This document shows, one piece after another, positions 6,177 to 11,357 of a stretch of 11,357 nucleotides of DNA. The translations under genes and the position numbers were made by a program. The stretch is from Microbacteriaceae bacterium (GTDB lineage Bacteria; Actinomycetota; Actinomycetes; Actinomycetales; Microbacteriaceae): contig CANGCU010000026.1 in assembly GCA_947452355.1 (NCBI GenBank), positions 1 through 11,357 on the forward strand, given 5' to 3'. The notes beneath the pieces are model-generated. The model ran no database searches. It was not told where the DNA came from and saw only the letters and a program-made list of their open reading frames with translations. The stretch's first letter is position 1; the number at the start of each line of letters is the position of its first letter.

Positions 6177-9100
6177 TCAGGAAACGGGTACCAGCATCCG
6201 AGCGGGCTCGCTAGTACCAACCTTCGACGTCGCCGTCACGGCCACCGACCACGTGCTCGCTCCGGGTAGGCCGGTGAATACCGCCGTAGTTCCCGTGACA
6301 ACTTTGGTGATTGTGCTCTTGCCGCGTTTGAGTGTCACCGTGTACTTCGTGATCGGGGAGCCACCGGTGTAGACCGGCGCGTTCCAGGTCACGGTGACTT
6401 TTCCATGGGCGGGCGAGATTGCACGCGCATTCGCGACGGCGACGGCGGGTGCTCCCTTGACGTTCAGGGCGACCGCCCCGGTCGAGATCACGCCCCTGCC
6501 GTGAAGGACATATCGGCCGGACTTCGACGCACACACCATGAGCGTTGCGGTGCCGTTCGGTTCGATCGGAGCGCTCAGCTTTTTGCCAGCGCACTTCTGC
6601 GTTGCACCCGCCGGCGGCTCGATGGAAACCGACGCACCCGAGATGGTTCGTGCGGTCATCCCCCGCGCCGAGTCGGACGAGTTCGCCGTGATGGTGAGCG
6701 TGACCAGTGACCCGTTCGCCGTCTCGGAGGTCACGACAGGCGTGTTCAGCCAGGGCATGTCTTCGAGCGTGAATTCGACGTCACGATCCCCCAAAGACTT
6801 GTTCGCACGCTGAATGAGGATTCCGTCGTTGTATTCGACCTGCACGATGGAATCGCGATCCGAATATCCGGAGAGGTACACCTCACCGAACTCGTTGGTG
6901 ACCCCGCTCGTGATTACCGAACCGATGGTGAAGCGCGCGCCCGACACGGTCGCGGAATCGGACAGGTTTGTTGCCGACACGGTTGCGCCGACGACAGGGA
7001 GCCCGTTGGGAAGAAGCACGCGCACCACGTGTTGAGACAACGACGGCTCAGCGGGGAGCGTGATCGTTGAGTCGGACGTGAATCCAATCATCGTGGTCGC
7101 TTCATAATCGACGAGTGCGCCGCCCGGCAGCTGAATACCTCGAAGCGTGACATCGACCGGCCCGGCCGGAATAGCAGGGAAGGTTGCGCGTCCGTCAACC
7201 GTCAGTCCGTAATCCAGAGCCGATTGGAACGAACCGTCCGACTTTCTCCACGTGATTTGACCGCCGTACGCAGACTGCCCCCACGAGTCGACGACTTTGA
7301 TCGTGTGGGAAGCCAGTCCGGAAACGAATGCGGTCGTGATTGGTGAAACGACACCTGATCCCGCCGCGTTCAGAGCAGCGATGCGCACGTCAACCGCCGA
7401 CCCCGGCATCATGCCCATGAACGTTTTGGACCGAGCCGAGTTGGGTAATTCAACCGATTGCCAGTTCGAACGATCGGTCGACCATTCGACACGATAACCG
7501 GTGACGGGTTCGTTGCGGTCTGCTGCCGCTTGCCACCCGACAGTAACCGACGACGCAGTCGATTCTGTGACGGTCGGGGCCGGCATTCGCGATGGCGGCA
7601 TCGTGGTCGACACCGACACCACGTCTGATTCTGTTCCAGAACCAGCAGCGTTGACCGCCGCGACGGTGACATCGAGGACCGTGTTTTTCGGCAAGGTCGG
7701 GCTCGTCCATTCACGAACGGTCGACGTCAATTGAGCGGTTGACCAGGACGTCGCGTTCTGAAGACGCCACGAAACGACATAACCCGTGACGGGCGCTACT
7801 GACGCAACCGGTGACCACTCGATGGTGACGGAGGTTGCTCGGGCATCAGTTTGCGTGACCGACGAAACCTTGCCAGGCGCGTCCATCCCGTGGGCTCGAA
7901 ATGCCCCGACGGATGACACCTCAACCGGCATGTAGAACGGCCCTTGGCGTCCGTTCACGACTTGCGCTGAATAATTACCCCAGCAGTAGAGCGTCGAGGA
8001 AACTCCCGTTGCACACGTTGCCCCAAAATAGCCCATCCCTTGTGGCCGGACAATCGAAACGGCCGGCTCGGGCAACCGCACGGTCGCCGTTCCGCTCGTG
8101 CGGGTTCCATCACCAAGGTTTCCTTGTGTGTTGTCCCCCCAGCAGGTCACGGCGCCCGAGGACAGTAAGGCGCACTTGTTAGCATTCCCCACGACCACCG
8201 ACTGCGCATCGGTGACTTCTTCGCTGACGGTGTATCCACTCGTATCGAATGGCCAAAAACAAATCACCGATTTGTCCACGGCCACACCGCAGGACCTGCC
8301 GCTGTACCCGTCTCCGAGTGTTCGGATGGCCGGCATGTCGAGATGGTCGATCCACCGGTATTCGCCGCCGTACGGCTTAATGCACGACACAGAATTGTCG
8401 GTGTGGAGCGCACAGAAATCGGAGAACTCGGTCACGTTCCGTTGAACAATCGTCGGCACCAAGATGGGCTTCGCATACGTGTCATAGTTCCACCGTCCCC
8501 AACACCACAGGTCGTGACTCGAGGTCAATGCACAGTTTGTCTCGCCGATGGACGCGACAGAGATCACGTTGTCGGGTAACTCTGGGACAACGAAAGAGCC
8601 GGACCGCCCACCAACGAAACCTCGGCCGAGTTCACCGAATAGATTTCGGTCACTGCTGCACACGACGCCGAGTGACACGGACAACACACACGAACTGCTG
8701 AGACTGACGAGGTCGTTGATGCGACGATCGGGTACAAGTCCCTCGTAGTCACTGACCCACCATGACTTTCGATTGACACCCCAGTCGACACACCACATTT
8801 GAGATATCGAATCTTTTCCACAAATGTTTGACTGCTCCGGTTGAAAGTGTGTCAACCCACCCATGACTGTTTTCGGTCCGACACCGGCGAGATTCACCGC
8901 GGCGACCCGAAATTCGTATTCACGACCCGTGACAAGTCCAGTCACTGTCGCTGCCGTTGAGACGGCAACGCCGTCCTCGAACACGGACCACTCGCCGCCT
9001 GGTTGGCGATATTCGATTCGGTAGTCCGTGACCGCCGAGGCGCCGGGCGTGAACGGCGCTTCCCAGGACAGAGAGACGGTTCGGGGGCCGTTTCCGTCGT

Positions 9101-9245
9101 ACTGGATTGAGGGGATCGGGCCGGGTGCGCCATCGGGAACGGCGGCGGCCGCGGGGGTTCCACCGAGAGTGGTGGGGGCGACGAGTAGCGCGGCAACGAG
9201 AAAACCGACGGTACGCGCGATCCATTGCTGAGGAATTGTCTGCAT
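6177..9245 (-). CDS. Secreted FN3 / RCC1-like propeller protein
   Basis: A 1022-residue exported protein. Residues 1-36 form a signal peptide: a basic N-terminus, the hydrophobic core TVGFLVAALLVAP, and AAAA before cleavage. FN3 domain 1 is about 42-128. An RCC1-like beta-propeller spans about 135-450. FN3 domains follow at about 455-548 and 554-642. Two related beta-rich, carboxypeptidase-regulatory-like or Ig-like domains lie at about 646-730 and 736-826, then another beta-rich domain (830-930) and a last FN3 domain (932-1020). The propeller has seven units, each with a C-x9-C pair: Cys 142/152, 186/196, 238/248, 278/288, 319/329, 358/368 and 411/421. One more pair is 885/905, and no other cysteine exists. 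The sixth unit, CALLSSGAVTCWGDNTQGNLGDGT-like, is closest to the RCC1 consensus. There is no LPxTG motif, transmembrane anchor or catalytic domain, so it is probably released or loosely bound and acts in binding or adhesion. This role is inferred. ATG start at 9245; terminator downstream. Confidence 0.88.
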   Translation of the reverse strand: MQTIPQQWIARTVGFLVAALLVAPTTLGGTPAAAAVPDGAPGPIPSIQYDGNGPRTVSLSWEAPFTPGASAVTDYRIEYRQPGGEWSVFEDGVAVSTAATVTGLVTGREYEFRVAAVNLAGVGPKTVMGGLTHFQPEQSNICGKDSISQMWCVDWGVNRKSWWVSDYEGLVPDRRINDLVSLSSSCVLSVSLGVVCSSDRNLFGELGRGFVGGRSGSFVVPELPDNVISVASIGETNCALTSSHDLWCWGRWNYDTYAKPILVPTIVQRNVTEFSDFCALHTDNSVSCIKPYGGEYRWIDHLDMPAIRTLGDGYSGRSCGVAVDKSVICFWPFDTSGYTVSEEVTDAQSVVVGNANKCALLSSGAVTCWGDNTQGNLGDGTRTSGTATVRLPEPAVSIVRPQGMGYFGATCATGVSSTLYCWGNYSAQVVNGRQGPFYMPVEVSSVGAFRAHGMDAPGKVSSVTQTDARATSVTIEWSPVASVAPVTGYVVSWRLQNATSWSTAQLTSTVREWTSPTLPKNTVLDVTVAAVNAAGSGTESDVVSVSTTMPPSRMPAPTVTESTASSVTVGWQAAADRNEPVTGYRVEWSTDRSNWQSVELPNSARSKTFMGMMPGSAVDVRIAALNAAGSGVVSPITTAFVSGLASHTIKVVDSWGQSAYGGQITWRKSDGSFQSALDYGLTVDGRATFPAIPAGPVDVTLRGIQLPGGALVDYEATTMIGFTSDSTITLPAEPSLSQHVVRVLLPNGLPVVGATVSATNLSDSATVSGARFTIGSVITSGVTNEFGEVYLSGYSDRDSIVQVEYNDGILIQRANKSLGDRDVEFTLEDMPWLNTPVVTSETANGSLVTLTITANSSDSARGMTARTISGASVSIEPPAGATQKCAGKKLSAPIEPNGTATLMVCASKSGRYVLHGRGVISTGAVALNVKGAPAVAVANARAISPAHGKVTVTWNAPVYTGGSPITKYTVTLKRGKSTITKVVTGTTAVFTGLPGASTWSVAVTATSKVGTSEPARMLVPVS

Positions 9246-9251
9246 GGGCTC

Positions 9252-9257
9252 ACGGTA
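9252..9257 (-). promoter_or_regulatory. Candidate -10 box of the secreted-protein gene
   Basis: TACCGT on the minus strand, 6 nt before the ATG, would give a leaderless mRNA. There is no Shine-Dalgarno sequence. A competing promoter lies further upstream: TTGTTC (9299-9304) as -35, a 17-nt spacer, and TAATAA (9276-9281) as -10. Neither is strong. Confidence 0.35.
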
Positions 9258-9284
9258 GAACCGACCCCAGACACGTTATTAAGG

Positions 9285-9297
9285 AGTGCCCTTGGAG
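9285..9297. repeat. 13-nt copy of the tRNA-Arg 3' end
   Basis: The 13 bases AGTGCCCTTGGAG (plus strand) at 9285-9297 occur again at 9359-9371. There they form the 3' acceptor strand, the discriminator base and part of the T stem of tRNA-Arg, plus two flanking bases. The copies are in direct orientation with 61 bp between them. They could be a scar of integration at the tRNA 3' end or a local duplication. Confidence 0.6.
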
Positions 9298-9322
9298 CGA
9301 ACAAGTCCAGCGGACTTGTTCG
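9298..9322. repeat. 25-bp palindrome upstream of the secreted-protein gene
   Basis: Perfect 11-bp arms (9298-9308 CGAACAAGTCC; 9312-9322 GGACTTGTTCG) around a 3-nt centre. It lies between tRNA-Arg and the secreted-protein gene, about 53 bp before that gene's ATG. No T-tract follows on either strand, so it is not a standard terminator. Its left arm overlaps a possible -35 (TTGTTC, minus strand), so it may be an operator. RNA processing or weak termination after the tRNA is also possible. Confidence 0.6.
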
Positions 9323-9360
9323 TCATACTCGACGGGCAGTGAAACCTTGGTTTTACGAAG

Positions 9361-9432
9361 TGCCCTTGGAGGGACTCGAACCCCCAACCCTTTCCTTAGG
9401 ACGGAACTGCTCTTCCATTGAGCTACAAAGGC
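9361..9432 (-). tRNA. tRNA-Arg (anticodon CCT)
   Basis: A 72-nt cloverleaf read on the minus strand. The acceptor stem GCCTTTG/CAAGGGC has one G-U pair. The D stem is GCTC/GAGC, the anticodon arm GTTCC-GTCCTAA-GGAAA, the T arm GGGGG-TTCGAGT-CCCTC, and the discriminator base is A. The anticodon CCT reads AGG codons for arginine. CCA is not encoded and must be added after transcription. Position 27 is G opposite A43, so the top pair of the anticodon stem is mismatched. A TAATAG box 7 nt before the first tRNA base may be its -10 element. It lies 27 bp after the HNH gene. Confidence 0.95.
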
Positions 9433-9459
9433 GATGCCCCTATTACACCACGTTGTTTT

Positions 9460-9951
9460 TTAGGCGGCGAGGTATTCGTTCCAGGCCGGTACGTCTCGAT
9501 CGATGCCGCGGACTAGCCACGCGGTTCCGTGGGGCTGGCGCGGCTGGACGCTGAGAGACCATCCCAACTCGCGCAGCGTGTGGTCGGCCTTCTGGTTGTT
9601 GCACCGCACACAACAGGCGACGAGGTTTTCCCAACTGTCGCTTCCGCCTCGAGATTTGGGTTGGACGTGGTCGATCGTGTTGGCGGCTTTTCCGCAATAC
9701 GCACAACGGTGATTGTCGCGACGTAGCACCCCGCGTCGGGTGAGCGGGACCCCACTCGTCATCGGAACACGGACATACCGACTGAGGATGATGACACTCG
9801 GCCGATCCCACAGTCCCGAAATTCCGAACACAGGATGGTCCGCTTCGTGAGCGAGGATGTTCGCTTTTCCGGTCATGACGAGCACGAGTGCTCGTCGATA
9901 CGAGACGACAGCGAGCGGCTCATAGCCGGCGTTGAGGACGAGTGTTCTCAT
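9460..9951 (-). CDS. HNH endonuclease family protein
   Basis: A 163-residue predicted HNH nuclease-like protein. The N-terminus MRTLVLNAGYEPLAVVSYRR is typical of a conserved actinobacterial HNH family. The HNH core has zinc-ligand pairs CAYC (Cys83, Cys86) and Cys114/Cys117 (in CCVRC). The catalytic-type residues are Asp94-His95 (TIDH), Asn109 (ENL) and His124 (KADH), with QPKSRGG between. The start is the ATG at 9949-9951, preceded by AAAGGA (9957-9962), a good Shine-Dalgarno sequence. The frame is open for 27 codons upstream, but that part lacks family similarity and a ribosome site. A small hairpin (CCCACA/TGTGGG, 9967-9983) lies just before the Shine-Dalgarno. The gene is separated by a terminator from the upstream peptidase gene and followed at once by tRNA-Arg. 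All metal and catalytic positions are present. The biological target is unknown; a lone housekeeping nuclease is more likely than a restriction system. Confidence 0.93.
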   Translation of the reverse strand: MRTLVLNAGYEPLAVVSYRRALVLVMTGKANILAHEADHPVFGISGLWDRPSVIILSRYVRVPMTSGVPLTRRGVLRRDNHRCAYCGKAANTIDHVQPKSRGGSDSWENLVACCVRCNNQKADHTLRELGWSLSVQPRQPHGTAWLVRGIDRDVPAWNEYLAA

Positions 9952-10021
9952 GGTGTTCCTTTCGTTCCCACATGGAGTGTGGGGGTTCGGGTGTTGGCCA
10001 TCGTCGCTCTCATCCTCAAAC

Positions 10022-10053
10022 AAAAAAGGCACCGTCTTTACAGACGATGCCTT
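10022..10053 (-). terminator. Rho-independent terminator between the NlpC/P60 and HNH genes
   Basis: A hairpin at 10026-10053 has 6 bp (AAGGCA/TGCCTT), one mismatch and 5 more bp (CGTCT/AGACG) around a 4-nt loop. It is followed on the minus strand by six T residues (10022-10027) and GTTTG. It ends transcripts coming from the NlpC/P60 side. Confidence 0.9.
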
Positions 10054-10223
10054 CCGTTATCGCAACCGAATTGTTGCGTCACGGCGCTCGGACTTATCGG
10101 ATGTTCCCAGTCGAATCCTCGGGTTGAGGCTCTGTGGGCACCCGCCAAACCGCTGAGGATTCGAGTTGTGCTGGTCACGTCAACAGACTACGCCCGCGTT
10201 GTGTTTCGGGCGGTATTGGCGCG
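10054..10223 (-). other. Structured non-coding stretch after the NlpC/P60 gene
   Basis: These 170 bp lie between the peptidase stop and its terminator and contain no credible gene. They hold a perfect 10-bp inverted repeat (TCGAATCCTC 10111-10120 and GAGGATTCGA 10155-10164, 34-nt loop) and a small GCAAC/GTTGC hairpin next to the terminator. With the terminator this could be a folded 3' UTR or a small RNA ending at that terminator. I do not recognise a known RNA family: no SRP, tmRNA or RNase P core motif is seen. Confidence 0.4.
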
Positions 10224-11033
10224 TTATCGAATTCCGAGACGAACGATGTAGTAGTTCGACGTGTAGATGGGCCGGATGCTGACGACTCCACCCGCCTCGG
10301 GGGCATCGAGCATCCTGCCGTGACCGGCGTAAAAACCGATGTGCCCGGGAATCACGACGAGGTCACCCGGACGGGCGTCTGATTCGTGGATGGGTCGTCC
10401 CATCGCGGCCTGTGCGGCAGCACTGTGTGGAAGGTCCACCCCAAATTGTGAATAGACAAACGCGGTCAAACCTGAACAGTCGAACCCGGCGGGTGATTCG
10501 CCTCCGAAACGGTAGGGAACACGCAGGTACTTCTGTGCGACCTCGAATACTTTGGAAAGGCTGAAATCGGGGTACGGCGGGTTCTTGAGGTACTCCGCGG
10601 CCGAAGGCCCGTGGTATTCGGGGTAATCAATTTGGCCAATTGCGGCAAGGCGATGAATCGCCGCCAAGCTGGTGGCGTGATACGACGACAGATCAACGGC
10701 GAGCGCCGAATCACTGTTGACGACGACGTCCTGGGTGTCTTCTGTCGCATTGACGATTTCCGGGTTGAACGCGTAGGCGGGGAGCGCGATGGTGCCAACG
10801 AGTGCAGAAATCAAGCCGAAGACGGAAACACGACGCGCGTTCTCGCTGACGAGCGCACGACCAAAACGACGAGCCGTGGGCTTTATTCCGCGAACAATTC
10901 GAGCGATGAATCGAACTCCATCACCAATCGCGAGTGCTGTGGTGTGTCCAATTCGAAAGAAAGCGTTGTCCAAGAGTTTTCCCCTGAGCCCGAGGCGCTT
11001 TACCTCCCCGTCATGAATTTCGTTGAGACTCAC
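10224..11033 (-). CDS. NlpC/P60 (C40) cell-wall peptidase
   Basis: Predicted peptidoglycan endopeptidase of 269 residues that cleaves stem peptides outside the membrane. A hydrophobic export or anchor segment (VFGLISALVGTIALPAYA, about residues 71-88) ends in the signal-peptidase-like motif AYA. A linker follows, then the C-terminal NlpC/P60 domain (about 160-269). YRFGGESPAGFDCSGLTAFV holds the catalytic Cys186 (DCSG), GHIGFYAG holds His231, and the third polar residue is probably in MLDAPEAGG (Asp243 or Glu246). RPGDLVVI is the usual strand before the histidine. The start chosen is the GTG at 11033 (MSLNEIHDGEV). No Shine-Dalgarno is seen there, and a TTG at 10973 with AGGGGA upstream is possible. 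About 65 charged residues precede the hydrophobic segment, unusually long for a plain signal peptide. It is divergent from serC. The family is certain; the start is not. Confidence 0.92.
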   Translation of the reverse strand: MSLNEIHDGEVKRLGLRGKLLDNAFFRIGHTTALAIGDGVRFIARIVRGIKPTARRFGRALVSENARRVSVFGLISALVGTIALPAYAFNPEIVNATEDTQDVVVNSDSALAVDLSSYHATSLAAIHRLAAIGQIDYPEYHGPSAAEYLKNPPYPDFSLSKVFEVAQKYLRVPYRFGGESPAGFDCSGLTAFVYSQFGVDLPHSAAAQAAMGRPIHESDARPGDLVVIPGHIGFYAGHGRMLDAPEAGGVVSIRPIYTSNYYIVRLGIR

Positions 11034-11182
11034 AAAGACGGGGCGTTCGGGCCTCGTGAGCCTGTTCCGTGTGCGCGGTGGCGCGTGTGGAACCCTCTCA
11101 TCGTACCAAGCGTGTTCTGAGCTCCCTAAACAGACGCGCTCGGCGTGGCACAACTAGAGAATTTAGGGTTGTGTGGATTGTT

Positions 11183-11188
11183 TAGACT
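11183..11188 (+). promoter_or_regulatory. Candidate -10 box of serC (leaderless)
   Basis: TAGACT lies 7 nt before the serC ATG, and no Shine-Dalgarno sequence is present. It overlaps TGTTTAG (11179-11185), which is mirrored by CTAAACA at 11126-11132 on the side of the divergent peptidase gene. The other bases in the 162-bp gap show nothing I recognise, including no c-di-AMP riboswitch core. Confidence 0.45.
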
Positions 11189-11195
11189 TGGGCTC

Positions 11196-11357
11196 ATGAC
11201 CGACTTTCGACTTGCCCCCGAGCTTCAGCCACTCGATGGTCGATTCGGATGCGGTCCGTCTAAGATTCGGCAGGAACAACTCGATCACCTGATTGCCCAT
11301 GCCCACCTGCTGGGAACCTCCCATCGCCAAAAACCGGTGCGCGAACTTGTCGCCCGC
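11196..11357 (+). CDS. serC: Phosphoserine aminotransferase, N-terminal part
   Basis: The first 54 codons of a gene that runs off the right edge. SerC is a pyridoxal-phosphate enzyme of serine synthesis. It transfers the amino group of glutamate to 3-phosphohydroxypyruvate, and in some bacteria also acts in vitamin B6 synthesis. The visible part has RFGCGPSKIRQEQL (16-29) and LLGTSHRQKPVRELVAR (38-54). These are the hallmark N-terminal blocks of actinobacterial SerC (FGCGPSK and GTSHR). The ATG at 11196 directly follows a -10 box, consistent with a leaderless transcript. The PLP-binding lysine would lie beyond the window. It is divergent from the NlpC/P60 gene. Confidence 0.95.
   Translation, partial: MTDFRLAPELQPLDGRFGCGPSKIRQEQLDHLIAHAHLLGTSHRQKPVRELVAR

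Noticed and set aside
9460..9951. HNH gene as part of a restriction or defence system
   Set aside because: No methyltransferase, specificity or other defence gene is near, and the protein matches a widespread single-gene actinobacterial family.
9952..10032. 27-residue N-terminal extension of the HNH protein
   Set aside because: It reaches into the terminator hairpin region, and a good Shine-Dalgarno supports the ATG at 9951.
11034..11153. TTG start giving a 309-residue NlpC/P60 protein
   Set aside because: The added residues look like intergenic sequence and no ribosome site precedes the TTG.
11034..11195. c-di-AMP (ydaO-type) riboswitch upstream of the NlpC/P60 gene
   Set aside because: Such riboswitches precede cell-wall hydrolase genes in actinobacteria, but I could not find the conserved core in this short gap.

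Overview
The window looks like a chromosomal segment of a high-GC Gram-positive actinobacterium, most likely Microbacteriaceae. The acetyltransferase, GalU, the large helicase-like protein, the HNH protein and SerC all match, from memory, the forms these proteins take in that family. GC content is moderately high. Many starts are GTG, and several genes have a TAnnnT -10 box only 6-7 nt before the start codon, as expected for leaderless actinobacterial mRNAs. No CRISPR array, insertion sequence or phage gene was seen.

Left part (1-2342). A partial small membrane protein gene, a RimJ/RimL-type GNAT acetyltransferase and galU all lie on the minus strand. galU and the GNAT gene overlap by 4 nt (GTGA). 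5-formyltetrahydrofolate cyclo-ligase diverges from galU on the plus strand. The two promoters share a 41-bp gap.

Middle (2336-6176). A 1211-residue protein on the minus strand has the layout of a superfamily 1 DNA helicase with a C-terminal nuclease-like domain. Its Walker A lysine, Walker B glutamate and motif III glutamine are replaced, while the motif VI arginine region is kept. The apparently empty 114 bp between it and the cyclo-ligase is filled by a 47-codon reading frame. This frame starts inside the helicase-like gene in another frame and ends inside the last codons of the cyclo-ligase gene. It is either an overlooked small gene or a frameshifted C-terminus.

Middle right (6118-9432). 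A terminator follows the gene for a 1022-residue secreted protein. That protein has FN3 domains, a seven-unit RCC1-like propeller and further beta-rich domains. Every propeller unit carries a C-x9-C pair. Upstream are a near-perfect 25-bp palindrome, a 13-nt copy of the tRNA 3' end, and tRNA-Arg(CCT).

Right part (9460-11357). An HNH nuclease-like protein, a terminator, a structured intergenic stretch and an NlpC/P60 (C40) cell-wall peptidase lie on the minus strand. The start of serC diverges on the plus strand and runs off the window.

Most genes are housekeeping: sugar nucleotide supply, folate one-carbon metabolism, serine synthesis and cell-wall turnover. The most unusual parts are the degenerate helicase-like protein with its overlapping small frame, and the disulfide-patterned secreted propeller protein.
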